This document shows positions 51,219 through 59,451 of a stretch of DNA of 64,000 nt, piece by piece. The position numbers and the translations under genes are program-made. Position 1 is the first letter of the stretch, and the number at the start of each line of letters is the position of its first letter. The notes beneath the pieces were generated by a model. The model was given only the letters and a program-made list of their open reading frames with translations. It made no database searches and was not told where the DNA came from. This DNA comes from Devosia sp. (GTDB taxonomy: Bacteria > Pseudomonadota > Alphaproteobacteria > Rhizobiales > Devosiaceae), in assembly GCF_025809055.1 (NCBI RefSeq), contig NZ_CP075529.1, positions 992,001-1,056,000 on the forward strand, read 5' to 3'.

Positions 51219-51755
51219 TCAGAAACCGAAGTTCAGCTGCCCTGCCGGGGCACCTACGTGAACCCCCTCCAATGCCAGCATGGTCAGTTTGGTGCGCGTG
51301 CCGCCCGGTGCCGAAAAGCCACCTGGTTTGCCATTGCCGGCAAGCACACGATGGCAAGGGATCACTAGGGGCATCGGGTTGGCACCCATCGCCTGCCCCA
51401 CCGCCCGCGAAAGGTTCACATCGCCCAGTTCACGGGCCAATTCGCCGTAGGTCAACGTCTGCCCCCATTCAACCTGCAGCAGGCGCTCATAGGCCCGCCG
51501 ATGAAAATCCGGCACGCTCGAAAGATCGAGCTGCGTAGCGCTGAAAGTAACTGGTCGCCCCTCAGCATAGTCTTCGATACGATCCATCAGTGCCGATATC
51601 ATTCGGGTTGGTTCACCCGGCAAGGCCCCACCGCGCTCCAGCCGATCCAGCATGGCCTTTTGGGTGGTATCCGGCAGCAGCACGCGCGCCAGACCATGCT
51701 CGGTCCAGCCGATGCCGAAAAGACCCAGTGCGGTGTCGAATGTGGTGGTCTGCAT
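51219..51755 (-). CDS. ogt: Methylated-DNA-[protein]-cysteine S-methyltransferase
   Basis: 178 residues. The suicide cysteine lies in IPCHRV, preceded by the DNA-binding helix region RAVGQAMGANPMPLV. The N-terminal domain is the usual Ogt/Ada-C fold. It repairs O6-alkylguanine and O4-alkylthymine. ATG 51755. It heads a minus-strand unit with the CYTH gene (two-base gap) and the MerR gene downstream. Confidence 0.94.
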   Translation of the reverse strand: MQTTTFDTALGLFGIGWTEHGLARVLLPDTTQKAMLDRLERGGALPGEPTRMISALMDRIEDYAEGRPVTFSATQLDLSSVPDFHRRAYERLLQVEWGQTLTYGELARELGDVNLSRAVGQAMGANPMPLVIPCHRVLAGNGKPGGFSAPGGTRTKLTMLALEGVHVGAPAGQLNFGF

Positions 51756-51823
51756 TTGCGGACCTTAGCGCGATTGTAACGAGCGGGCATCCCTCCCGGT
51801 CATGCCAAATCTGACCAAGATAC

Positions 51824-51850
51824 AAAAAGGGGGGCCTTGCCCCCCTCTAA
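51824..51850 (-). terminator. Rho-independent terminator of csbD
   Basis: A perfect seven-base GC stem GGGGGGC/GCCCCCC with a three-base loop (51829-51845) is followed on the minus strand by a run of five T. It lies eight bases after the csbD stop codon, so it should end that transcript. Confidence 0.93.
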
Positions 51851-51853
51851 ACC

Positions 51854-52036
51854 TTAGTGCTTCAGCGCCTTGCCGACCTTGTCTTTCAACTCACCGGCCT
51901 TGGATTGAAGCTTGCCCTCGGCTTTGTCCAGCTTGCCTTCGGCTTGCAGCTTGGTGTTGCCAGTCAGGCCACCAACCGCATCCTTGATGGCGCCCTTGGC
52001 CTGCTTGCCGGCGCCTTTGACCTGATCCTTGTGCAT
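51854..52036 (-). CDS. CsbD-family stress-response protein
   Basis: 60 residues, highly charged and Lys/Gly/Ala-rich (KGAGKQAKGAIKDAVGGLTGN, LDKAEGKLQSKAGELKDKVGK), matching CsbD family proteins of unknown mechanism induced in general stress. ATG 52036. A strong terminator lies immediately after the gene, indicating abundant monocistronic expression. Confidence 0.92.
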   Translation of the reverse strand: MHKDQVKGAGKQAKGAIKDAVGGLTGNTKLQAEGKLDKAEGKLQSKAGELKDKVGKALKH

Positions 52037-52106
52037 GACGGTCTCCTTTCAAGAAACTCGGCCTGTACAACCCGAAGCTTCTGCTGCCAGTTCCTCGCAT
52101 CGGCGA

Positions 52107-53081
52107 TCACATCGTCGTGGCGCCACCAAAACGACGCGATGCCCAGTTCGCGGCGCGCTCCTTGAGTTGACCGAACTTGTTGGACGCCGATGTCAGGCGC
52201 TGATCCCAGACTGGATCGGGATTTTGACCCTCGATGGTCCGGAAAAAGACATCCATGAGACAGGCAATCGCGAAGGGCTCGATCAATGCGACCTTCACCG
52301 CCCAGGCAAAGAGGATGGCGAAAACGAACCCGCCTGCCGACCATGCGCCCGGTATGAAATAGACCAGCGCCGCTGCCGGCGCCAACATGACCAGGAAGAC
52401 CACGAAGGCAAGCAGGTAGGTGATCACCGTCAGCCAGGCGGCGTTCTTGAGCATGACCCGGTAGTTCTGCCCATAAAGCACCAGAGCGGTCTTTGCTGAT
52501 TCCCAGGGGTTGGTGGACCGAGTGCGAATGGCATAGGCCAGAATAACCTCGTCGAGTAGCCCGACCGCAATGCGCAGGAAGGCGCGCACAACACCGACGA
52601 TCTGCTGCAGGCCGGGAATGGGCAGGATCGAGGCAACGCCCTCGACAATACCGGTCACGGCCCGCAGCACCCCCTTGACCAGTTGGTCGACGCCAAACAG
52701 GACGCTTGCCTCGGCAAAGCGCTCCTTGACCACCCGGCCGGCATGATCGATCTGCGATTTGCCATCCGGCACTGAGTTCCCGTCGAGCAATTCAACGAGC
52801 ACGGCAATATGACCTGCCTTGACGATGTAGAGTATGTATTCGCGCAGGAAATAGATGACCCCGGCGGTGAGGCCGAACCCGGCTATTCCACCCCACACAG
52901 ACGTGCTGGCCTGGAAATCGCCATCGCCGAACGCGCCAATGCCCCACCCGATCCCGGCACCAGCGCCTGTTACGACGACATAGGCAGCCGCTATTCCGAA
53001 ATAGACGACCATCCTGAAAGCGACGAAGGGCCAGGTACGCGCCATCAGACCCAGCGCCCTTCCGATTGAAAAATCCCACAT
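52107..53081 (-). CDS. Multi-pass membrane protein, unknown
   Basis: 324 residues with five to six membrane segments (for example around 22-45, 62-85, 150-165, 232-262 and 265-285) and a basic, probably cytoplasmic C-terminus. I do not recognise the family. ATG 53081 has GGGGGAC upstream; a TTG seven codons earlier would overlap the promoter of the divergent pseudouridine-synthase gene. The 29 bases between the two starts must hold both promoters or parts of them. Confidence 0.72.
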   Translation of the reverse strand: MWDFSIGRALGLMARTWPFVAFRMVVYFGIAAAYVVVTGAGAGIGWGIGAFGDGDFQASTSVWGGIAGFGLTAGVIYFLREYILYIVKAGHIAVLVELLDGNSVPDGKSQIDHAGRVVKERFAEASVLFGVDQLVKGVLRAVTGIVEGVASILPIPGLQQIVGVVRAFLRIAVGLLDEVILAYAIRTRSTNPWESAKTALVLYGQNYRVMLKNAAWLTVITYLLAFVVFLVMLAPAAALVYFIPGAWSAGGFVFAILFAWAVKVALIEPFAIACLMDVFFRTIEGQNPDPVWDQRLTSASNKFGQLKERAANWASRRFGGATTM

Positions 53082-53110
53082 GCTTGTTTGTCCCCCAAGC
53101 AAATAGCCAA

Positions 53111-53809
53111 ATGGACAAGTCTCTGGTACAGGGCCTCATGCCCGGTCCAATGCCCACGCTCACCGACTACTTTCCACCAACTGAACCCTACCTGAACGTC
53201 ATTCACGTCGATGACGACATCTTGGTGGTGGACAAGCAATCTGGCCTGCTCAGCGTCCCAGGAAAAGACCCGAGTCTGTGGGACTGCGTTGAATACCGGG
53301 CCCGGCAAACCTGGCCGTCCGCCGGCATGTGTCACCGGCTCGACAAGGACACATCCGGCGTCCTGGTCATGGCACTCAACAAGAAAGCCCATGGTTTCAT
53401 CGGCAGCCAGTTCGAGCACCGCAAGACCACCAAAAGCTATGTGGCGCGCGTGGCCGGTATACTGGCAGAAGATGGCGGCCTCATCGACCTGCCACTCGCG
53501 ACCGATTGGCTGAACAAGCCGCGGCAGAGGGTTGACCATGATCATGGCCGACCCGCGCAAACGGAATGGCAGGTTATCGAGCGTGAGGCCAATGCCACGC
53601 GGGTTCGGCTGACGCCGCTGACCGGGCGCACCCACCAGCTCAGGGTTCACATGAAGGCCATAGGCCATGTGATTCTAGGTGATGCATTTTATGCCGACGG
53701 CGCGGACCGGATGGCCGCAGACCGGCTCCAGCTTCATGCTGCCGAACTGGGCTTTACACATCCGAGCACCGCACTTTTTACGACCTTTGCCGCACCCGTG
53801 CCTTTTTAG
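53111..53809 (+). CDS. RluA-family pseudouridine synthase
   Basis: 232 residues, the short RluA type without an S4 domain. The catalytic Asp78 lies in CHRLDKDTSG. LLSVPGKDPSLWDCV and RVRLTPLTGRTHQLRVHMKAIGH are the other family blocks. It isomerises uridine in tRNA or rRNA (E. coli RluA: 23S U746 and tRNA U32); which target applies here is inferred, not seen. ATG 53111; an in-frame upstream start would run into the divergent gene. Confidence 0.88.
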   Translation: MDKSLVQGLMPGPMPTLTDYFPPTEPYLNVIHVDDDILVVDKQSGLLSVPGKDPSLWDCVEYRARQTWPSAGMCHRLDKDTSGVLVMALNKKAHGFIGSQFEHRKTTKSYVARVAGILAEDGGLIDLPLATDWLNKPRQRVDHDHGRPAQTEWQVIEREANATRVRLTPLTGRTHQLRVHMKAIGHVILGDAFYADGADRMAADRLQLHAAELGFTHPSTALFTTFAAPVPF

Positions 53810-53867
53810 GCCTCGTACCATCGGTGGCTTCGCTGCATGATTGCAGCGGAACGACACGGAGGAGCAC

Positions 53868-54935
53868 ATGCGCAAGGCACTGGCAATCGCCCTATTACTC
53901 GCATCGCCACCAGGCGCCATGGCGGACGAAGACCTCGTCCGTTTTGCACCCTGGTTTGCCGCCGATCCGACCGGCCCGACGTTCCAGTACACTGCGCCAC
54001 AGGGTGGACTGGCCGCCAATATTCCTGCGATCCAGATGATATCCGATCGCGGTCTGCAACGGGTGTTGATGAGTCAAAAGGGCATCGACCCGATCAGCGG
54101 AATTGACCTCGACGCCATCGATGGCGTTCTGACCATTGGCGATCCGCCCGACACATTGCTGGTGCTGCTTGGCGGCGCCGAGATGGCAGCGGGTGTCGAG
54201 CCGGCACTGGCCGCCCGCGACTACGAAAAACGGGAAATCAACGGCGTTTCCGTTCTCGGCAAGGGCGAGGACCACGCGATTGACCTGGCGGCCGCGCGCG
54301 CGCCTGACCCTCTTGGCGGCGGCATGGGCATGTCACAGCGTGTCGCTCTTGGTGACGGCTATGTGGCCGTTGCCAGAAGCTGGCCAGGTATCGAGGACGC
54401 GATGACATCCATCGGCAGTGAAGCCGGCGGCACAGTGATCTGGCAGTCTGTACTCGATGCCCTTGCTATCGAGCGAGGCGAAGGGCATCTCGATGCGGCC
54501 TGGGGCTGGGGCGGGGATACATTTGCGGGCATGTTGCTCGACCCCGCCGATTTGATCGGCAAGGATTTTGACGAGGCCAGGGAAGCCATAGAAGCAGCCG
54601 CCGATGGACCGCAGCTGCACTTTCCGCCCTTCGTGCTCGCCGCATTCGCCCTGGACAGTAGTGCCGACAGCTCTCACCTGCGGATCGCCCTGCCCTATGG
54701 AAATGCGGCCAACGCGCAGGCGGCCGCTGACTACGTTGCCAAGCATATCATCGAATGGCCGCGCGTCCCCGACCATCCCACGGTGGCCCTGGTTGAACAG
54801 GGATCAACTGTGGTCGCCGTGCTGACGATCGACTTTCCCCCAACCGAGACCGAGGCAGCAAATCGGCTGCTTCAGGATTGGGTTGGCGCGACCATGCGGC
54901 GGAAATTCACGCCCCTGCAGTACGGCGTTTTCTAG
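53868..54935 (+). CDS. Secreted protein of unknown function
   Basis: 355 residues. Signal peptide about 1-18 (PPGAMA|DED). The mature protein is acidic, without cysteines, and shows mixed helix/strand pattern (LLVLLGGAEMAAG, GYVAVARSWPGIEDAM). No family recognised. ATG 53868 has GGAGGA upstream. It ends four bases into the stop of the convergent ASCH gene. Confidence 0.7.
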   Translation: MRKALAIALLLASPPGAMADEDLVRFAPWFAADPTGPTFQYTAPQGGLAANIPAIQMISDRGLQRVLMSQKGIDPISGIDLDAIDGVLTIGDPPDTLLVLLGGAEMAAGVEPALAARDYEKREINGVSVLGKGEDHAIDLAAARAPDPLGGGMGMSQRVALGDGYVAVARSWPGIEDAMTSIGSEAGGTVIWQSVLDALAIERGEGHLDAAWGWGGDTFAGMLLDPADLIGKDFDEAREAIEAAADGPQLHFPPFVLAAFALDSSADSSHLRIALPYGNAANAQAAADYVAKHIIEWPRVPDHPTVALVEQGSTVVAVLTIDFPPTETEAANRLLQDWVGATMRRKFTPLQYGVF

Positions 54936-55219
54936 TCGGCTTCTCCGATAAAGCCGACCTCGATGCGCTGAAAGAGGTTGCCTTGCTTCATGGTGCCGAG
55001 CCAGTGGTGGAATTCACCGGCGTCCATGAACCCGGCGCGCCTGGCCTCGCCATCGGTTACGTCGTCAGGCGACATGTCCGTGATGGATCTGATGGCAAGC
55101 AGACCCACCTTGGTCTTGAGTGTGCCGCCCGGCTTAACGGTTGGCCGGTTCCATCGCCGGAAGATCAGGTCCACCTTGCCGGCTTTGATCAATTCAAGAA
55201 GGTCGCGTTTGAGCAGCAT
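54932..55219 (-). CDS. ASCH-like small protein
   Basis: 95 residues beginning MLLKRDLLELIKAGKVDLIFRRW. The pattern (helix, then a strand with RRWNRPTVKPGGTLKT and later VGLLAIRSI) resembles the ASCH/PUA-like RNA-binding fold. The call is tentative. ATG 55219 shares one base with the ridA stop (TGATG). It converges with the secreted-protein gene, overlapping by four bases. Confidence 0.6.
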   Translation of the reverse strand: MLLKRDLLELIKAGKVDLIFRRWNRPTVKPGGTLKTKVGLLAIRSITDMSPDDVTDGEARRAGFMDAGEFHHWLGTMKQGNLFQRIEVGFIGEAD

Positions 55220-55599
55220 CAGTCCAGCACCGCCATTGCCGTGATTTCGATACGCAGCCCTTTTGCCAGTAGTTCCTTGACGACCACGGTCGCGCGAACC
55301 GGAAAAGGCTGCTCCGTAATGTAGTCCCGATAGACAGCGTTCATACCGGGCGCGTCGGCGCTGTCGACCAGAAATATCTGAACCATGACCAGGTTGCGCA
55401 ACGTCCCGCCGGCAGCTTTGAGGGCCAATTCGAGATTGTCCAGACAACGGCGGGTCTGGGCGTCGATCCCGCCATCGACGATGGCGCCGGTCTGCGGGTC
55501 CTCGGCAATCGCTACCAGCCAAACATGCTTGCCGGCACGAACCGCATCGTTGATCGGCGCCGAGGATGGCGCAATTCCCGTCTCAATGCGTTCTATCAT
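55219..55599 (-). CDS. RidA-family enamine/imine deaminase-like protein
   Basis: 126 residues, standard RidA (YjgF) size. The family pattern (HVWLVAIAEDPQTG, QTRRCLDNLELALKAAGGTLRNLVMVQIFLVD, FPVRATVVVKELLAKGLRIEITAMAV) is clear, including the substrate-anchoring Arg in PVRATV and Glu in IEITAMAV. It detoxifies reactive enamines from PLP enzymes; subgroup not assigned. ATG 55599. Its stop is coupled to the ASCH-like gene. Confidence 0.9.
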   Translation of the reverse strand: MIERIETGIAPSSAPINDAVRAGKHVWLVAIAEDPQTGAIVDGGIDAQTRRCLDNLELALKAAGGTLRNLVMVQIFLVDSADAPGMNAVYRDYITEQPFPVRATVVVKELLAKGLRIEITAMAVLD

Positions 55600-55674
55600 T
55601 CAGACCCCCAAAGAATCGTCTGGTCACAATTGTCATGTCCAAAGCCTTGTGACAAACACGGGCAGCCGAGCCAA

Positions 55675-55759
55675 GCGGGCGTGGTGGAATTGGTAGACAC
55701 AAGGGACTTAAAATCCCTCGGCGATAGCCTTGCGGGTTCGATTCCCGCCGCCCGCACCA
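55675..55759 (+). tRNA. tRNA-Leu (anticodon TAA)
   Basis: An 85-base cloverleaf with acceptor stem GCGGGCG/CGCCCGC, anticodon stem AGGGA/TCCCT around loop CTTAAAA (anticodon TAA), a long leucine-type variable arm (CGGCGATAGCCTTG) and TpsiC arm CGGGTTCGATTCCCG. The CCA end is encoded. No integrase or direct repeat lies beside it. Confidence 0.97.
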
Positions 55760-55868
55760 CTCCCGAGGCGGATAACACCACCGAAACTTTTTTCGGGCAC
55801 CATTCCAGTGCGGATATCCGCATCTGGGGCCGAAAGCGCCGCTTCGTGCGGCCAGCGGAGTGGGGGCA

Positions 55869-56441
55869 ATGGCAAATCTGCAATTCGACATGGCCGGAGA
55901 CGGCCTCGACCATGGCGCCGGGGCCGATGCCCGCCAGTACGTGACGTTTCGCTGTGCCGGGCAACTATTCGGCATCGACATCATGTCGATCCGAGAAATT
56001 CGCACCTCGGTCCAGGCCACCCCCCTACCGGCGCAGAAACGCGACATGCTCGGCGTGATCGACATTCGCGGGCAGGTCGTGCCCATTCATGACCTTGCGC
56101 TGCGCATCGGCTGTCAGGGCGTTTCCGCGACCTCCGGAACGGGCCAGGTCATTCTCGTGATGTCCCACGGCGGGCAGGACATGGGCCTGCTTGTCGACAG
56201 CGTCTCCGACATCGTGCCGGTGACCGACGACAATCTGCTCGGCGTTCCGGAGATCGAAGGCAATTCCGCGCGGTTCCTTTCGGCGGTGGCACGCGCCGGA
56301 GATCAGTTGATCTTCATTCTCGATGAGGCATCCGTGCGCAGCCACAGCATGGCGTCACCAGATGCGGCCGCGATGGACGAGTGGGCTGATGACCTTGTGC
56401 GCGATGTGCCTGAACACGACGAGGAGGCTGACGTCGCCTGA
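55869..56441 (+). CDS. cheW: CheW-like chemotaxis coupling protein
   Basis: 190 residues. A single CheW domain (about 20-160) with YVTFRCAGQLFGIDIMSIREI, MLGVIDIRGQVVPIHDLALRIG and MGLLVDSVSDIVPV. The acidic C-terminal tail (EWADDLVRDVPEHDEEADVA) is an addition to the usual fold. It would couple receptors to CheA. No other chemotaxis gene is in the window, so it is an orphan here. ATG 55869 follows GGGGG; a GTG three codons earlier is possible. Confidence 0.92.
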   Translation: MANLQFDMAGDGLDHGAGADARQYVTFRCAGQLFGIDIMSIREIRTSVQATPLPAQKRDMLGVIDIRGQVVPIHDLALRIGCQGVSATSGTGQVILVMSHGGQDMGLLVDSVSDIVPVTDDNLLGVPEIEGNSARFLSAVARAGDQLIFILDEASVRSHSMASPDAAAMDEWADDLVRDVPEHDEEADVA

Positions 56442-56444
56442 CCG

Positions 56445-56942
56445 TCAGTCCGTGCCGCCAGAGATCGGCGCCACATAAGCGACATCCAGGTCCCAGGGGA
56501 AGAATATCCAGGTGTCCTGGCTGACTTCGGTGATGAAGGTATCAACCATCTCCCGGCCCTTGGGCTTGGCATAGACAGTGGCGAAATGCGCATTGGGCAG
56601 CATGTCGCGAACCGCACGGGCCGTGTTACCGGTATCAACCAGATCGTCGACGATCAGGATCTTCCCGCCCTGCCTGGCGATATCGAACACAGGCTGACTG
56701 ATTTCCTTGAGAATCTGGATACCGGCCTGGTTCTGGTGGTCGTAGCTCTTGGCCGCGACCGTCTCAACAGTGCGGATATTGAGCTCACGGGCCACGATGG
56801 CGGCCGGGACAAGCCCGCCGCGCGCAATGGCGACAACCGCATCGAACGGACCAAGGCCAGTCAGCCGCCAGGCCAGGGCGCGACTGTCGCGATGAAACTG
56901 ATCCCAGGTGACGGGAAAGGACTTCTGGTTGGGATTGCTCAC
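56445..56942 (-). CDS. gpt: Xanthine (guanine) phosphoribosyltransferase
   Basis: 165 residues. The PRPP-binding motif ILIVDDLVDTG is diagnostic, with the upstream RGGLVPAAIVAREL helix and the C-terminal FPWDLDV. It salvages xanthine/guanine with PRPP. The start is GTG 56942 with CAGGAG seven bases upstream. The length matches E. coli Gpt. Confidence 0.94.
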   Translation of the reverse strand: MSNPNQKSFPVTWDQFHRDSRALAWRLTGLGPFDAVVAIARGGLVPAAIVARELNIRTVETVAAKSYDHQNQAGIQILKEISQPVFDIARQGGKILIVDDLVDTGNTARAVRDMLPNAHFATVYAKPKGREMVDTFITEVSQDTWIFFPWDLDVAYVAPISGGTD

Positions 56943-57010
56943 GTAACTCTCCTGGGAGTCGAAAGGCTCATGTTGGAACCGTGCTTAGCAAAGCCGGACG
57001 GGAACGCCAA

Positions 57011-57784
57011 TCATTCCGAGTCAGGTGGCATGATCCCCGCCTTGGCATGAGCGGCAGCGACCATGTCTCGAACCCTGGCCGCGGCCTCATTGAGACGAGG
57101 TTCATCCGCAGAGCGCAAGACCAGCTCAGTCATCACCCGATCCCGGCCCATTTGCGGATAGGATCCCATTTTCACGTCCGGAAATTCCTCCTGCAGACGG
57201 CCGAGGGGCCCGCCCACCGTGCCTTCTCCGACCGCGGCCCTGATCGTGACCGAAAGGACCTTGCGTCCACCCTTGAGCGTGGGCGCGAGCGCTTCCAGCA
57301 TCGCCCGCATGATGACCGGCACGCCAGCCATCACATGGACATTGCCGATCCGGAACCCGGGCGCTGCGCTGACGGAATTGACGATGAGGTCGGCCCCCTC
57401 GGGAATGCGCGCCATACGCAGGCGCGCCTCATTCACCTCGGTGCCCGTTTGCTTCCAGCGCGATTCCAGCATTTCGCGAGCCTGGGCATTGATCGGCAAA
57501 GCGACCCCAAAGGCCCTGGCGATGGCATCGGCCGTAATGTCGTCGTGAGTTGGACCAATGCCGCCTGAGGTAAAGACGTAGGTGAACCGGCTCCTGAGGG
57601 CATTTACGGCCTCGACAATGGAATCCATGTCGTCGGAAACGATCCGGACCTCGGTGAGGTCGATACCGAGGTCCGTGCAGAAATCGGCGACGGCGCCTAT
57701 GTTCACGTCCTTGGTACGACCGGAGAGGATTTCATCGCCGATCACTATCATGCCGGCGGTGATACGTTGGTTATCTTGGATCAT
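57011..57784 (-). CDS. CinA-like molybdopterin-binding-domain protein
   Basis: 257 residues, only the N-terminal (MoCF_biosynth-type) domain of CinA: AGMIVIGDEILSGRTKDVN, FTSGGIGPTHDDITADAIARAFG and AGVPVIMRAMLEAL. The C-terminal nicotinamide-nucleotide amidohydrolase domain is absent, as in many alphaproteobacteria. Function is uncertain (ADP-ribose pyrophosphatase activity has been reported for related proteins). ATG 57784. It is read divergently from map. Confidence 0.9.
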   Translation of the reverse strand: MIQDNQRITAGMIVIGDEILSGRTKDVNIGAVADFCTDLGIDLTEVRIVSDDMDSIVEAVNALRSRFTYVFTSGGIGPTHDDITADAIARAFGVALPINAQAREMLESRWKQTGTEVNEARLRMARIPEGADLIVNSVSAAPGFRIGNVHVMAGVPVIMRAMLEALAPTLKGGRKVLSVTIRAAVGEGTVGGPLGRLQEEFPDVKMGSYPQMGRDRVMTELVLRSADEPRLNEAAARVRDMVAAAHAKAGIMPPDSE

Positions 57785-57892
57785 GGCCTTGGTCCCAGTG
57801 GGGACAACTGGATGCCCATAGCCGCAGGATCGAGTCAAGCGCCCTTCCCAAGGCGATCCGGCCATCCTATTTTGCCCGCAGGAGAAACCACG

Positions 57893-58726
57893 ATGATTAC
57901 ATATGTCGACGCTGCGTCTAAGGCGCGCCGAACCCCCGGAGTTATCCCGCTGCATGGGGAAGAAGGCTTTGCCGGAATGCGCAAGGCCGGGGCGCTGACA
58001 GCGCAAGCGCTCGACATTCTCACCGAATTTGTCGAACCGGGCGTGCCCACCGCGAAGCTTGACCAGATTGCCTATGAATTTGCGCGTGACAATGGGGCCG
58101 TCCCGGCGACCATTTTCTACAAGGGCTACCGCCACTCCCTTTGCACCTCGATCAATCACGTCGTCTGCCACGGCATTCCTGATGACCGACCCCTGCGCGA
58201 CGGCGATATCGTCAATATCGATCTGACGCTGGTGGTGGATGGCTGGCATGGCGACTCGAGCCGCATGTTCGCGGTGGGCGAAGTGTCGCGCAAAGCCGAA
58301 CGCCTGATTGAAGTCACCTATGCTAGCCTTGAGGCCGGCATCGCGGCGGCCCGATCCGGCAACACGACGGGCGATATCGGTGCCGCGATCCAGGAAGTCG
58401 CCGAGGCCGAGCGCATGAGCGTAGTTCGCGATTTTGTCGGGCACGGGCTCGGTCGCCTCTTCCATGACGAACCAAACATCCTGCATTTCGGGACGCGGGG
58501 AACCGGGGTGCCACTCAAGCCGGGCATGATCTTCACCATTGAGCCGATGATCAACCTGGGCCGCCCCCATGTGAAAATCCTTGGCGACGGCTGGACTGCG
58601 GTGACCCGCGACCGAACCCTCTCGGCCCAATGCGAACATTCCATCGGCATTACGGAGACGGGGTGCGAGATATTCACCCTGTCACCCGGTGGTCTGTTCA
58701 ATCCGCTGGCCAATCGGGCCGCCTGA
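57893..58726 (+). CDS. map: Methionine aminopeptidase, type I
   Basis: 277 residues. It removes N-terminal methionine from new proteins. The five metal ligands are in VNIDLTLVVDGWHGDSSRM, GHGLGRLFHDEP, FTIEPMI and CEHSIGITETG. The start is ATG 57893 with AGGAG eight bases upstream. Its stop shares one base with the radC start (TGATG), so the two genes are translationally coupled. Confidence 0.95.
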   Translation: MITYVDAASKARRTPGVIPLHGEEGFAGMRKAGALTAQALDILTEFVEPGVPTAKLDQIAYEFARDNGAVPATIFYKGYRHSLCTSINHVVCHGIPDDRPLRDGDIVNIDLTLVVDGWHGDSSRMFAVGEVSRKAERLIEVTYASLEAGIAAARSGNTTGDIGAAIQEVAEAERMSVVRDFVGHGLGRLFHDEPNILHFGTRGTGVPLKPGMIFTIEPMINLGRPHVKILGDGWTAVTRDRTLSAQCEHSIGITETGCEIFTLSPGGLFNPLANRAA

Positions 58727-59451
58727 TGAGCAACGGCCCGGACGAGTTCGCCGAGGCCAGCTTTCCGGCTCCCGAAGCCGACGATCACGCCGGCCACCGC
58801 CAGCGCGTACGGGAGCGCTTTCTCAAGGTCGGCGGCGATGCTTTGGAAGACTACGAGCTTCTGGAACTGGCTCTGCAACTGGTTATTCCGCGCCGCGACA
58901 CCAAAGCCATGGCCAAGACGCTGCTCCGCGAATTCGGATCATTCTCCGCAGTTTTCAACGCCAGCGAAGCCCGGCTAAGCCAGGTAAAGGGTCTCGGCGA
59001 AACCTCGATCGCCCATCTCAAGGTGATCCAGGCCGTCGCAGCGCGGTTCGGCCGGGACAGGATCGACGCCGAAAAGCCGATCCTGTCCTCCTGGAGCCAG
59101 TTGATCGACTACTGCCGCAGCCAGATGGCCTATGAATCGGTCGAACAGTTCCGGATCCTGTTCCTCGACAAGAAGAACCGGCTGATCGCGGACGAAGTTC
59201 AGCAGACTGGTACGGTTGACCATACTCCCGTCTATCCGCGCGAGGTGATCCGGCGGTCTCTGGAACTGTCGGCGACGGCGCTGATCCTCGTTCACAATCA
59301 CCCCTCGGGGGACCCTGCCCCCTCCTCTGCCGACGTGCGCATGACGAGGGAAATTGCCGACGTGGCCAAGCCGTTGGGTATCACCCTGCACGATCACATC
59401 ATTATCGGAAAGAACGGGCACGCTTCTCTGCGTGGCCTAAAGCTCATCTGA
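58726..59451 (+). CDS. radC: RadC-family JAB-domain protein
   Basis: 241 residues. An N-terminal helix-hairpin-helix part (LSQVKGLGETSIAHLKVIQ) is followed by the JAB/MPN metalloprotease-like domain with HNHPSGDPAPSSADV (the JAMM-type zinc site). The function is unsettled; an old DNA-repair assignment of radC was mistaken. ATG 58726 is coupled to map. It converges with the acyltransferase gene, overlapping by 15 bases. Confidence 0.93.
   Translation: MSNGPDEFAEASFPAPEADDHAGHRQRVRERFLKVGGDALEDYELLELALQLVIPRRDTKAMAKTLLREFGSFSAVFNASEARLSQVKGLGETSIAHLKVIQAVAARFGRDRIDAEKPILSSWSQLIDYCRSQMAYESVEQFRILFLDKKNRLIADEVQQTGTVDHTPVYPREVIRRSLELSATALILVHNHPSGDPAPSSADVRMTREIADVAKPLGITLHDHIIIGKNGHASLRGLKLI

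Noticed and set aside
55675..55759. tRNA-Leu as an integration site of a genomic island
   Set aside because: No integrase, no repeated 3' tRNA end and no change of gene type on either side in this window.
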